Shown: piece by piece, positions 42,163 to 50,806 of the stretch | How positions within the stretch are numbered: the first letter of the stretch is position 1 | How the letters are laid out: the number at the start of each line of letters is the position of its first letter | From: Dinoroseobacter sp013215265 | GTDB taxonomy: Bacteria; Pseudomonadota; Alphaproteobacteria; Rhodobacterales; Rhodobacteraceae | DNA length: 64,000 nt | Direction: 5' to 3' | Assembly (NCBI GenBank): GCA_963691755.1 | Contig: OY829366.1 | Location: 682,001-746,000, forward strand | The notes under the pieces: generated by a model | Database searches by the model: none | Told to the model about the DNA's origin: nothing | What the model saw: only the letters and a program-made list of their open reading frames with translations | Program-made: the position numbers and the translations under genes

Positions 42163-42768
42163 CTACCACGCGCGGGGACGGGCGTCACGACCCATTTCGT
42201 GCAGGTCAGTGACAGTATCAACGTCCTGGAGCACATCGATTGTTGCGGTGCGACCCGTAGGCAGGGAGGCGATGCTGTCGGAAAGTGCGTGTTGGCTGGA
42301 CCACCGCACGCCCTGCAAAATGGTGTTGGGAAGGGGCTGCCGCCGGGCCATCCCAATCAGCCAATAGCCCCCATCCGGGGCGGGTCCGAAAACGGTATCG
42401 GCCCGGCCAAGGGCCCTGAACGCGCGCGCGATGCGAGGGCGGCTGATGCCTGGGATATCCGCACCGATGATGCAGAGCGGCCCCCGCCCTAACTGGCGAA
42501 AGATGCGTCCCATGCGGTCGCCAAGGTCTCCGGCGCCCTGCGGAATGCGCGGCAGATCGGCAGGCCAGACGCGACTGGTCAGGCCTTCTGAATCCGGCGC
42601 AACGGCCAGCACGATCTGCCACCGGGGATCGCGCAAACGCATCAGAAGGGATCGGGTTTGATGGCGGAACCACCAGGCAGATCCTGTCAGGCCAATCTCG
42701 CGCCCCAACCGGGTTTTGACACGCCCGGGACGGGGCTCTTTCAGCATCACGACCAGAAGCGGCCTCAT
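42163..42768 (-). CDS. TIGR04282/DUF2064 family glycosyltransferase-like protein
   Basis: A 201-residue GT-A-fold protein of the DUF2064 family, sometimes annotated as arsenosugar biosynthesis glycosyltransferase. Motifs: VVMLKEPRPGRVKTRLGREIG at the N-terminus, PQGAGDLGDRMGRIF and IIGADIPGISRPRIARAF with the DxD-like metal motif, and VFGPAPDGGYWLIGM. The real substrate is unknown. It overlaps the upstream GNAT gene by four bases. Confidence 0.8.
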   Translation of the reverse strand: MRPLLVVMLKEPRPGRVKTRLGREIGLTGSAWWFRHQTRSLLMRLRDPRWQIVLAVAPDSEGLTSRVWPADLPRIPQGAGDLGDRMGRIFRQLGRGPLCIIGADIPGISRPRIARAFRALGRADTVFGPAPDGGYWLIGMARRQPLPNTILQGVRWSSQHALSDSIASLPTGRTATIDVLQDVDTVTDLHEMGRDARPRAW

Positions 42769-43190
42769 AGTGTCATCCGCATGTCCCGATGTGGGATGCC
42801 GGCATCGAGATATTCAGGACCCTCTGCGACAAACCCCATGCTTTCATAAAATGGGATGATATAGGTTTGCGCGCTAAGAAACGCTTCGCTGATTTCCGGA
42901 TCGGCTGTCAGACGCTCGAGCGCCGCCCGCATGATGGCGCGCGCATATCCTTTCTCGCGATGTGCCTCGAGAACCGCGACACGCTCGATCTTGCCCATGG
43001 CCCCCAACTTGCGCAGGCGTAAAGCTGCGACAGGAGTGCCCTTGTCCAGTCCAAGAAGATGAATTGCAGTGTTATCAAGCCCGTCAAACTCTTCGGCCTC
43101 GGTAACGCCTTGACCCTGCATGAAAACCTCGACACGAATTGTGTAATAGGCATCCAGATCCGCTGTTGTGACCGCCTCGCGAATAATCAT
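42765..43190 (-). CDS. GNAT-family N-acetyltransferase
   Basis: A 141-residue acetyltransferase. The acetyl-CoA pyrophosphate loop is VLEAHREKGYARAIMRAALERL (near 73-94), preceded by AALRLRKLGAMGKIERVAV and followed by FYESMGFVAEG, the beta6 hairpin. It resembles the ElaA/YjcF subgroup. The substrate is unknown. It overlaps dapE upstream and the glycosyltransferase downstream by four bases each, so the three are translationally coupled. Confidence 0.85.
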   Translation of the reverse strand: MIIREAVTTADLDAYYTIRVEVFMQGQGVTEAEEFDGLDNTAIHLLGLDKGTPVAALRLRKLGAMGKIERVAVLEAHREKGYARAIMRAALERLTADPEISEAFLSAQTYIIPFYESMGFVAEGPEYLDAGIPHRDMRMTL

Positions 43191-44329
43191 GCGAAATAGT
43201 CACGCAAAATTCGGGTGTAGATCGCTTTAAGTTGCTCGATATGGGCGACCTCTACATGCTCATCAACCTGGTGCATGGTCTTGCCGACCAAACCAAACTC
43301 GACGACCGGGCAGTGGTTTTTCACATACCGCGCGTCCGAGGTGCCCCCTGTGGTGCTGAGTTTCGGGGAAATGCCCGTTTCGGCCTTCACTGCGCGCCCA
43401 ACCATATCCGAAAGCTCACCGGGCGGGGTTAGGAAGCTTTCGCCGGAGACCTTTGTGGTCATCTCGAACCGAATACCTGTTTGTGCCCCAATAGCGTCCA
43501 TCTCGGTCTGGATCCATGCGATCAGCGAGGCTGAACTGTGATCGTCATTGAACCGGATGTTGACCATCGCACGGCACTGGGCAGGGATCACGTTGTTGGC
43601 GGAATTCCCTGTGTCAAATCCAGTAACTGCCACGGTGGAGGCGTCGAAATGGTCGGTTCCGTCGTCGAGCTCGTGGGTCGCCAGCCTGTCGATCAGTCGC
43701 GCAAGCGCGGGTACGGGGTTCTTCGCGCGATGCGGGTAGGCCGAATGACCCTGTACACCGGTCGCGGTGATCCATGCAGTCATAGACCCGCGACGCCCGA
43801 TTTTCATCATATCGCCCATGACTTCCGGGCAAGTAGGTTCGCCCACAAGGCAGGCTGTCATGCGTTCGTTGTTGTCCGCCATCCAGTCAAGAATGGCATC
43901 CGTGCCATCAACTCCGTCCCCTTCTTCGTCCCCGGTGATGGTGAGGATCACGGCACCATCAGGTGGTGTATCTTTAACAAAATCCACCGCCGCTGCGGCA
44001 AAGGCTGCGACGCCCGATTTCATATCCGTTGCGCCACGCCCATAGAGGATACCGTTCTTGATTTCGGCTCCGAAGGGATCGACGCTCCAATCAGCGGGGT
44101 CACCAACTGGCACAACATCCGTGTGACCGTTAAAACCGAAACTCCGGTTTGCGCCTTTTGCGCCCCACCTGGCATAAAGGTTCGCGATCCCGTTGCGATC
44201 GCAACGGGTGCATTCGAAACCTGCATCAGTGAGCATGGCGTCGAGCATCTGGATCGCGCCAGCTTCCACTGGCGTGACAGAGGCGCAGCGCACCAGATCG
44301 GCGGTCAGGGCTACGGGATCGGTGGGCAT
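43187..44329 (-). CDS. dapE: succinyl-diaminopimelate desuccinylase
   Basis: A 380-residue dizinc peptidase-M20-type enzyme making L,L-diaminopimelate for lysine and peptidoglycan. Metal motif SFGFNGHTDVVPVGD (His and Asp), catalytic TGDEEGDGVDGT (Glu-Glu), RRGSMTAWITATGVQGHSAYPHRA of the dimerisation domain, and STTGGTSDARYVKN. The ATG at 44329 is chosen over a GTG two codons upstream. dapD, an earlier step of the same pathway, is at 47129-47956. First gene of a leftward operon. Confidence 0.95.
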   Translation of the reverse strand: MPTDPVALTADLVRCASVTPVEAGAIQMLDAMLTDAGFECTRCDRNGIANLYARWGAKGANRSFGFNGHTDVVPVGDPADWSVDPFGAEIKNGILYGRGATDMKSGVAAFAAAAVDFVKDTPPDGAVILTITGDEEGDGVDGTDAILDWMADNNERMTACLVGEPTCPEVMGDMMKIGRRGSMTAWITATGVQGHSAYPHRAKNPVPALARLIDRLATHELDDGTDHFDASTVAVTGFDTGNSANNVIPAQCRAMVNIRFNDDHSSASLIAWIQTEMDAIGAQTGIRFEMTTKVSGESFLTPPGELSDMVGRAVKAETGISPKLSTTGGTSDARYVKNHCPVVEFGLVGKTMHQVDEHVEVAHIEQLKAIYTRILRDYFA

Positions 44330-44473
44330 AGTCACTCCGTTCAGGACAGCAGCAAGCGGTCCTTTGATTTTTCTGGTCGCGCCAGCGTGGCTTGTGCTAG
44401 GTTTAGAGGTGAACTGGGCCGTACCACAAGGCTTAGTGCAACAACCGAGCGATCACAGGCCCCCCAAACCGCG

Positions 44474-45520
44474 ATGCACGTTCCTGATCAACACCGTCCA
44501 AGCCCTGCGAATAGTTATCGCAATACGTCTGGTGCGCGTGTGAAGACCCTTCTGGAGGAGGGCAGTCTTGCGCTTTCGGTTGCGCTGCCAGATTTGCGTC
44601 CAGACATGCTATGCATTTATGGAACCGGTTTGCATTGGTCCCGGCCCGGTGGCGCATTTGGCATCTGGATTTCACCCCGCGGGGCGCTTGTTCTACGGCA
44701 CAGGACGCCCGGTGAGGCAGTGGTTTGGGAAGGCCCGGCAGAGTTTTGTGGGTCCCGCGACAGGATACGGATCAGCTATCAGGTCTGGTGCCCTCTGGGA
44801 TATGCGGTACTGCGCGCTGAAAACGGAACCACGGGCGCGACGCTGGAGACGCGGATCAGCCCGCCGCAGGCCTTGCCGCTTTCAGAAGGGTGGACAGATC
44901 TGCCACCGCATATGGCACCAACAATCGAGATTGCGGCACAACCGATCGCACCACGCGGCCTGAACGGTTTTGCTTTCGGTACAATTTTCCCGACGCCCCA
45001 CGGCCCCTTTGCCGTGGAAGAATTGTTGCCCGGTGACGTCATCCAGACGCCGACCGGTCCTGTTATGTTGCGGGATATGTGGATCGAACCAATGACCGAT
45101 GTTCAGCGACAAGAGGCAATCACGCTACGCGCGCCATACTTTGGCCTCACCCATTCTCTGACGGTTCTACCGGATCAGAGATTTTTGCTGGGAAGTGTCG
45201 AGGTGCAGAGCATGACCGGTCTACCTGAGGTGCTGGTCGCGGCGCAGGACCTCGTCATCGGGCGCGCGGCACATCTGGATTGGACTGGGGTCGGACCAAT
45301 GGTCCACCTGTCATTTGAAAAAACTTTGGTGTTGCCGATAGGCAAGTTGTCTCTTGTTTGTCCGGGAACCGCTGTACCGGACGGAGAAGGTGCGGTTATG
45401 CCAAGTCCGGGCGACACGCCTTGGGCAACGGTGCAAGAGGCACAGGCTGTGGTCGAGGCGCTGGCACGTCGCAAGGGGATCATTGCGGATGCCAGTTGGG
45501 TACAGCGCACCGGCATCTAA
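44474..45520 (+). CDS. Hint-domain protein with degenerate splicing residues
   Basis: A 348-residue protein. The Hint_2 domain lies in the second half: GTIFPTPHGPFAVEELLPGDVIQTPTGPVMLRDMWIEP, later PYFGLTHSLTVLPDQRFLL. The usual Cys of CFxxGT is replaced (GFAFGT), and the usual HR of the block before FLL is QR, so self-cleavage is unlikely. The N-terminal half (about 20-140) is a beta-rich region of unknown type (LCIYGTGLHWSRPGGAFGIWISPRGALVL). The ATG at 44474 is chosen because the long upstream frame is antisense to dapE. Confidence 0.75.
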   Translation: MHVPDQHRPSPANSYRNTSGARVKTLLEEGSLALSVALPDLRPDMLCIYGTGLHWSRPGGAFGIWISPRGALVLRHRTPGEAVVWEGPAEFCGSRDRIRISYQVWCPLGYAVLRAENGTTGATLETRISPPQALPLSEGWTDLPPHMAPTIEIAAQPIAPRGLNGFAFGTIFPTPHGPFAVEELLPGDVIQTPTGPVMLRDMWIEPMTDVQRQEAITLRAPYFGLTHSLTVLPDQRFLLGSVEVQSMTGLPEVLVAAQDLVIGRAAHLDWTGVGPMVHLSFEKTLVLPIGKLSLVCPGTAVPDGEGAVMPSPGDTPWATVQEAQAVVEALARRKGIIADASWVQRTGI

Positions 45521-45528
45521 GACGCTGA

Positions 45529-45849
45529 TCAGTCAAAAAAGGCTTCGCTTGAGGCCACGATCACGGCATTTTCCGACAAGGCGCGATCCATCAATTCGCG
45601 ATCTTCATCGTTGATCTCGTGACCGAGCGCGAGGCGCTCATCCAGCGTGCCATAGCCTGTCACATCCAGCGGTGCCAGATCCGCCTTTTTCAGGATCGCT
45701 ACGGTTTCGCGCACCGCTTCAGCCTCGTCCACACCGCTGGCATAGCACATCAGCGCCGCACCGCTCGCCTTGGCGGGCAAGCCATCTTCAGGCGAACGGC
45801 CTACTTGTACCAACAACGTGAAGACCTGCTGTTTTGATTTGCCTGTCAT
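45529..45849 (-). CDS. conserved-looking small hypothetical protein
   Basis: A 106-residue soluble acidic protein, convergent with the Hint gene. It shows a ferredoxin-like alternation (QVFTLLVQVGRSPEDGLPAKASGAALMCYASGVDEAEAVRETVAILKKADLAPLDVTGYGT). No family is recognised. Length, start ATG and codon use look real. Confidence 0.6.
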   Translation of the reverse strand: MTGKSKQQVFTLLVQVGRSPEDGLPAKASGAALMCYASGVDEAEAVRETVAILKKADLAPLDVTGYGTLDERLALGHEINDEDRELMDRALSENAVIVASSEAFFD

Positions 45850-45969
45850 CGCTGTCTCCTGCGGGCGTGTTGCTGACGGGCAGATAACACTGGCAGGCGG
45901 TGGCGAACAGGGGGGGGGCTAACCGAGTTTCCCTTTGTGCCATCGCGAAACGCGATTAGCCTGCCTGCG

Positions 45970-47040
45970 ATGGCAAAGGATTATTCACTATTGGGAGATG
46001 GCGGGCGACGGGCTGTTGAGGCTGGGCTTGTGAGCCCTTCATGGTACCGCACTCCGGTTGATCCAGCGCATATCCGTGCTCTGATGGAGAAATCTGATCG
46101 TATGGCAATGCGTGATACGGTGATCTGGCTGGGCCTCATGGTGGTTTTTGCAGGCATCGGAATCGCGCTTTGGCCCTCCTGGTGGTCGGCCCCGTTCTGG
46201 TTGGCCTATGGCGTGCTTTACGGGTCTGCCTCAGATTCGCGATGGCATGAATGCGGGCACAACACTGCCTTCAGAACGACGTGGATGAATACGGTCGTGT
46301 ATCACATTGCGTCATTCATGCTGATGCGTGCGCCCCATGTCTGGCGTGCAAGCCATGTCCGCCATCACACCGATACCATCATCGTTGGGCGTGATCCGGA
46401 AATCGTGGCCATGCGTCCGCCGGACCTCGCAAAGTTGGTGGCGAACCTGTTTGGTCTGATCGACACATGGGCGCTGGGCAAGCGCATGGTGCTGCACGCT
46501 TCGGGTCGGTTGCACCCCGAGGAAGAAACGTATGTCCGCGATAAAGAGCGCACTTCGGTGTTTTGGACAGCCCGAATCTGGGTCGCGATTTACCTGACGG
46601 TGATTTTTCTGGCGCTTTGGATGGGCTCTATCCTGCCGCTGATGGTGATCGGACTGCCGCGTCTCTATGGCGCCTGGCACCATGTGATGACGGGTGTTCT
46701 GCAACATCTGGGGCTTGCTGAAAACGTCACCGATCATCGTCTGAACACACGCACAGTTCTGATGAACCCGATCAGCCGCTTCATCTACCTGAACATGAAC
46801 TACCACCTTGAGCATCACATGTTCACAATGGTGCCCTACTACAACCTGCCAAAACTGCATGCATTGATCCGTCATGACACCCCCGCGCCCGAACCGTCGA
46901 TCACCGCGGCCTTCCGGCGCCTTCTACCGGTTCTTCGCAAACAATTGCGATATGAGGATGCGGTAATCGTGCCGGATCTACCTGAGACGGCGGCACCTTA
47001 CCGGGCGGAAGTCGAACGTTTGAAACCGCACGCGGTTTGA
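45970..47040 (+). CDS. fatty acid desaturase
   Basis: A 356-residue membrane di-iron desaturase. Three histidine boxes: HECGH (about 95), HVRHH (about 128) and HLEHH (about 278), with four hydrophobic segments around them. It introduces a double bond into acyl chains, probably lipid-linked; the position is unknown. The ATG at 45970 is preferred to a GTG eleven codons upstream because it gives the family-like start. It is convergent with dapD, with a shared terminator. Confidence 0.88.
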   Translation: MAKDYSLLGDGGRRAVEAGLVSPSWYRTPVDPAHIRALMEKSDRMAMRDTVIWLGLMVVFAGIGIALWPSWWSAPFWLAYGVLYGSASDSRWHECGHNTAFRTTWMNTVVYHIASFMLMRAPHVWRASHVRHHTDTIIVGRDPEIVAMRPPDLAKLVANLFGLIDTWALGKRMVLHASGRLHPEEETYVRDKERTSVFWTARIWVAIYLTVIFLALWMGSILPLMVIGLPRLYGAWHHVMTGVLQHLGLAENVTDHRLNTRTVLMNPISRFIYLNMNYHLEHHMFTMVPYYNLPKLHALIRHDTPAPEPSITAAFRRLLPVLRKQLRYEDAVIVPDLPETAAPYRAEVERLKPHAV

Positions 47041-47081
47041 CAGCTTTTGAGACTTTGGAGTGAAGGTATCCAGAATCGAAA

Positions 47082-47104
47082 AAGGGCCGCATTGCGCGGC
47101 CCTT
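47082..47104. terminator. bidirectional terminator between desaturase and dapD
   Basis: AAGGGCCGC / GCGGCCCTT, a nine-base-pair stem with a five-base loop, flanked by A-rich and T-containing sequence. It lies between convergent stops at 47040 and 47129. Confidence 0.8.
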
Positions 47105-47128
47105 CGACATTTTGAAAACGGGTGCGCT

Positions 47129-47956
47129 TCAGTCGCGCAGCAGCTCGTTAATACCAGTCTTGGAGCGGGTCTTTTCGTCCACACGCTTCACGATAACCGC
47201 ACAATATAGATTGATGCCGTTCTTGGATGGCATCGAGCCTGCGACGACCACCGAATAGGGGGGGACTTCGCCGTACATCACTTCGCCAGTTTCACGATCA
47301 ACGATCTTAGTGGACTTGCCTATGAAGACACCCATGCCGAGCACTGAGCCCTCGCGAACGATACAACCTTCAACAACTTCAGAACGCGCACCGATAAAGC
47401 AGTTGTCCTCGATGATGGTGGGACCCGCTTGCATCGGTTCCAGAACGCCGCCGATGCCGACGCCACCAGACAGGTGTACGTTCTTGCCGATTTGTGCGCA
47501 GGACCCGACGGTTGCCCAGGTGTCGACCATGGTGCCACTGTCGACATAAGCGCCAAGGTTCACGAAGGACGGCATCAGGACGACACCGGGCGCGATATAG
47601 GCGGACTTGCGCACCACGCAGTTGGGCACAGCGCGGAAACCGGCAGCACCCCATTCGCTTTCACCCCAGGTCGCCCATTTGCTGTCGACCTTGTCCCACC
47701 AAGACCCGCCCTGCGCAGATCCGCTTTGCATTTCCATATCCTTGAGACGGAAACCAAGCAGTACGGCCTTCTTTGCCCACTGGTTCACGTGCCAGTCGCC
47801 GTTATCCATTTTTTCGGCCACACGCAGCATGCCGCCATCAAGCGCGTTCAGCGTGTCTTCGATGGCGTCGCGGGTTTCGCCCGTTGTGGCGGGGGTGATC
47901 CCGTCGCGCGCCTCCCAGGCGGCTTCGATGGCAGTTTCAAGCTGTGCGTTCGACAT
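47129..47956 (-). CDS. dapD: 2,3,4,5-tetrahydropyridine-2,6-dicarboxylate N-succinyltransferase
   Basis: A 275-residue left-handed beta-helix acyltransferase that succinylates THDP in lysine/DAP synthesis. N-terminal TIEAAWEARDGITPAT; hexapeptide repeats in the middle (AYIAPGVVLMPSFVNLGAYVDSGTMVDTWATVGSCAQIGKNVHLSGGVGIGGVLEP); C-terminal GKSTKIVDRETGEVMYGEVPPYSVVVAGS. Separate from dapE but same pathway. It is divergent from the LOG-family gene. Confidence 0.96.
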   Translation of the reverse strand: MSNAQLETAIEAAWEARDGITPATTGETRDAIEDTLNALDGGMLRVAEKMDNGDWHVNQWAKKAVLLGFRLKDMEMQSGSAQGGSWWDKVDSKWATWGESEWGAAGFRAVPNCVVRKSAYIAPGVVLMPSFVNLGAYVDSGTMVDTWATVGSCAQIGKNVHLSGGVGIGGVLEPMQAGPTIIEDNCFIGARSEVVEGCIVREGSVLGMGVFIGKSTKIVDRETGEVMYGEVPPYSVVVAGSMPSKNGINLYCAVIVKRVDEKTRSKTGINELLRD

Positions 47957-48028
47957 GACTGGTCCCTCGGCGTTTCGCGTGATCTAGTTGGACCGAGCCT
48001 ATAGCCCCGGGGGGCAGCGGAGGGAAGA

Positions 48029-48868
48029 ATGAAAGACGAGCAATCAAAACGCCTGTTTCGCGACGCACATCTCGATATCAAGACAGCGAGCGGGGTTCCG
48101 GTCACGCCACAAACACAGGCACCGGCCTATCAGCTTGCGTTTGCGGATGATGATTTCCTGTGCCGGGACGAATTGCGACCTGTGCGACTGCAGCTGGAAT
48201 TGCTGAAGCCCGAAATGGGTTTGAATGAAGCAGGTGTCGACAGCACCGTTGTCTTGTTCGGTGGTGCACGGATCAGACGACCGGGAGAAGCGAAATCACC
48301 CGCGCTGGAAAAGATGTCAGCTCACTACGAACAAGCCCGCGCGTTTGCTGAGGCCGTGACACGGCGGTCTCTCGCAGAAGGGGGCCGCGACTGGATCGTG
48401 ACAACCGGGGGTGGCCCGGGTGTGATGGAGGCTGGCAACAAAGGCGCGCAAGATGCCGGCGGCAGATCCGTCGGATTGTCTATCGTGCTGCCCCATGAGC
48501 AAGCCCCGAACGGCTATGTCACCCCAGAGCTGTGCTTCAATTTCCACTACTTTGCGATCCGAAAGATGCATTTCTTGATGCGCGCGCGGGCCATTGCTGT
48601 CTTCCCGGGCGGGTTTGGTACCATGGATGAGACGTTTGAGGCGCTTACCCTGATCCAGACCGGCCGCATGGAGCAGGTGCCATTTCTGCTGTTTGGTGAA
48701 AGCTTCTGGCGCAAGGTCATCAATTTCGATGCATTGGTTGAGGCTGGTACGATTTCCGAAGCAGACCTGAACTTGTTTCGTTTCGTAGATACGGCGGATG
48801 AGGCACTGGCTGCGATCGACGCATGGGAAGGCGCGGGGACAAAGCGCGGCAAGATCCCGGGCCGATAG
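48029..48868 (+). CDS. LOG/TIGR00730 Rossmann-fold protein (putative nucleotide 5'-monophosphate phosphoribohydrolase)
   Basis: A 279-residue lysine-decarboxylase-like Rossmann protein. It shows VVLFGGARI, TTGGGPGVMEAGNKGA and the LOG signature PGGFGTMDETFEALTLIQTGR. Family members cleave AMP-type ribosides to free bases (cytokinin-activating in plants, PpnN-like in bacteria). The first 70 residues are a family-typical extension. An MFS gene follows three bases after its TAG. Confidence 0.85.
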   Translation: MKDEQSKRLFRDAHLDIKTASGVPVTPQTQAPAYQLAFADDDFLCRDELRPVRLQLELLKPEMGLNEAGVDSTVVLFGGARIRRPGEAKSPALEKMSAHYEQARAFAEAVTRRSLAEGGRDWIVTTGGGPGVMEAGNKGAQDAGGRSVGLSIVLPHEQAPNGYVTPELCFNFHYFAIRKMHFLMRARAIAVFPGGFGTMDETFEALTLIQTGRMEQVPFLLFGESFWRKVINFDALVEAGTISEADLNLFRFVDTADEALAAIDAWEGAGTKRGKIPGR

Positions 48869-48871
48869 AGC

Positions 48872-50035
48872 ATGCAAATGCGATGGCGGATGTTGGGTGT
48901 GCTCTTTACCGCGCGCTTGGCAATGTCCTTCCAGTTTCAGGCGGTTGCAGCCCTGTCAGGGGCGTATACCGATGGGTATGGCATCGGACTGGACGGCATT
49001 GGTTTCCTGATCGGACTGTACCTAAGCCCCGGTCTTCTGATCGCTTTTCCAAGCGGAGTGATTGGCGCATTTCTGGGCGGAAAGCGCGGCGTCGGCCTTG
49101 GATTATTGCTGATGACTTCAGGGGCGCTGCTTGGGCTTTTTGCGACGTCTTGGAATGCTGAAATCCTGGCCCGCTTGTTGGCTGGAATGGGTGGAGTTCT
49201 TTTGAATGTTCTGATGACCAAGATGGTCACCGATTGGTTTTCGCAGAAAGATATTGCAACTGCGATGGGTCTTTATGTGAATTCCTGGCCAGTGGGCATC
49301 GCGCTTGCTTTGGTAAGTTTGCCAGGGCTTCACGAGCTGTGGGGCGTTTTTTGGGCGGATGTTCTGGTTCTGACGGTCTGTGGTGGCGCCCTGATCTTGT
49401 TCATGGTGATGTATCAAGATCCACCCGATCTGGCCGAAAGCAAAACCGGGTCGATTTTCGGACAGCCGGGTGGTGCATCGCCTGTGATCGGCATCGCGCT
49501 TGCGGGTTCGATCTGGGGTTTGATGAATGCGGGGCTTGCGCTGGGGTTCAGCTTTGGGACGCCGCTTCTAGTTGGCTTTGGGGTCGGCGAAACCGTTGCC
49601 GCTGGTCAAACCAGTCTGCTGGTATGGACCCTTGCGTTTTTCGCGCCTTTTGGCGGGATCATAGCCGACCGGACTGGCCGGTATGATTTTGTCATCGCCC
49701 TTGCGATCATTGGCTTTGGCGCCGCAATGGCGCTTGCCGCGACAGGTGAGATGAGCCTAATCGCTTTCGCCGGAGCGGGTGTTTGCGCGGGCTTAAGCGC
49801 CGGACCGATCATGAGCCTCGCTGCAGGTGTGCTTCCTGCGCATTGGCGGGCGCAAGGCATGGGTCTGTTTTTCACCGTCTATTATGCGACGATGATGCTC
49901 GCGCCCCCGCTCGCGGGGTTTTTTGCCGAGCGCACCGGTACGCTGGGCGTAACCTTCTGGATCGCTGTCGCGCTGATCTGGCTTTGTTTGCCGATACTTG
50001 CGCTGCTTCCGCGGTACCGCCTGGCGTCTGCGTGA
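48872..50035 (+). CDS. MFS transporter
   Basis: A 387-residue inner-membrane permease with about twelve helices, of the NimT/CynX-like type: SFQFQAVAALSGAYTDGYGIGLDGIGFLIGLYLSPGLL and the loop GAFLGGKRGVGLGLLLM; mid-loop YQDPPDLAESKTGSIF; second-half loop FGGIIADRTGRYDF. The substrate is unknown. Likely co-transcribed with the LOG-family gene just upstream. Its stop directly adjoins that of the convergent small gene. Confidence 0.85.
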   Translation: MQMRWRMLGVLFTARLAMSFQFQAVAALSGAYTDGYGIGLDGIGFLIGLYLSPGLLIAFPSGVIGAFLGGKRGVGLGLLLMTSGALLGLFATSWNAEILARLLAGMGGVLLNVLMTKMVTDWFSQKDIATAMGLYVNSWPVGIALALVSLPGLHELWGVFWADVLVLTVCGGALILFMVMYQDPPDLAESKTGSIFGQPGGASPVIGIALAGSIWGLMNAGLALGFSFGTPLLVGFGVGETVAAGQTSLLVWTLAFFAPFGGIIADRTGRYDFVIALAIIGFGAAMALAATGEMSLIAFAGAGVCAGLSAGPIMSLAAGVLPAHWRAQGMGLFFTVYYATMMLAPPLAGFFAERTGTLGVTFWIAVALIWLCLPILALLPRYRLASA

Positions 50036-50236
50036 TCACTCGCACAAATAAGGTGGAAGCTCGCAAACGGAGTGATCACGACGCATCGTGAAGACCTTGT
50101 TGTCCGCAATATAGAGACCAAGGCCCTTGAGGCGGTGAAGCCATTCGCGCTTTGACAAGGATTTTGAGCGCTCTTCACATACCATGCCCAAAACAGAATT
50201 GGCGTAGTTTGGATCAATTAACTGTAGCTGTGTCAT
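50036..50236 (-). CDS. small basic protein of unknown function
   Basis: A 66-residue protein starting at ATG 50236. It reads MTQLQLIDPNYANSVLGMV, then CEERSKSLSKREWLHRLKGLGLYIADNKVFTMRRDHSVCELPP. Two cysteines and a basic helix suggest a DNA- or metal-binding role, but no family is recognised. The frame extends 26 codons upstream; the shorter start has GGGAAAA upstream and a more natural N-terminus. Convergent with the MFS gene. Confidence 0.55.
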   Translation of the reverse strand: MTQLQLIDPNYANSVLGMVCEERSKSLSKREWLHRLKGLGLYIADNKVFTMRRDHSVCELPPYLCE

Positions 50237-50353
50237 CGTTATTTTCCCTGTTAGGAAGTCTTTGTTCACGATGAAGAAACTGAACGCGCTCTTTGGCACG
50301 AATTCTGCGAACATTGGGCAATTTCGGGGCAGAATGTGTCCGAATGTGGCGGC

Positions 50354-50806
50354 CTATTGACCGAAGCTCTGATCCAGAATTGCTTGCAGCTGGACCTGAT
50401 CTTCCAGCGTGAACGCATCGGGCTGATCGCTGTCGAGATCAAAAACGGCAATCAATCCATTCGCATCAAAAACCGGAAGCACCAATTCGGATCTGGTGGA
50501 ACTTGCACAAGCGATATGTCCGGGAAACGCATCCACATCCGGCACAAGCTGCGCAGCTTCTTCGCGTGCACAGGCCCCGCAGACACCGCGCTCAAACGGA
50601 ATAACGAGACACCCATGGCCCCCTTGATAGGGTCCAATTTTTAGAAGACCGGGCGATACGACACGATAAAACCCGACCCAGTCAAAGCGATCATCGGCGT
50701 GGAAGACTTCGCAGGCGAGCGTTGCCATCAGAGCGATCTGGTCTGTCTCGCCTTCGGTCAGTGACGCACAGATCTGGGCAAGCTCTTTATAGTCAACAGT
50801 CTTCAT
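50354..50806 (-). CDS. free methionine-(R)-sulfoxide reductase (GAF domain)
   Basis: A 150-residue GAF-fold enzyme that reduces free methionine-R-sulfoxide. Conserved features: DWVGFYRVV, GPYQGGHGCLVIPFERGVCG (Cys76), VDAFPGHIACASSTRSELVLPVFD (Cys100) and GVLDLDS-like AVFDLDSDQPDAF. The two cysteines match the recycling/catalytic pair of the fRMsr family, with an extra Cys79. Its start overlaps the stop of the upstream thiolase by four bases, so the two are co-transcribed. Confidence 0.88.
   Translation of the reverse strand: MKTVDYKELAQICASLTEGETDQIALMATLACEVFHADDRFDWVGFYRVVSPGLLKIGPYQGGHGCLVIPFERGVCGACAREEAAQLVPDVDAFPGHIACASSTRSELVLPVFDANGLIAVFDLDSDQPDAFTLEDQVQLQAILDQSFGQ

Noticed and set aside
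43538..44473. 312-codon N-terminal extension of the Hint-domain protein
   Set aside because: It is antisense to dapE; the protein-like sequence and start begin at 44474.
45911..45919. Nine-G tract before the desaturase gene as phase-variable switch
   Set aside because: It lies upstream of the GTG and ATG candidates without a clear promoter context; could affect nothing. Not enough to claim phase variation.
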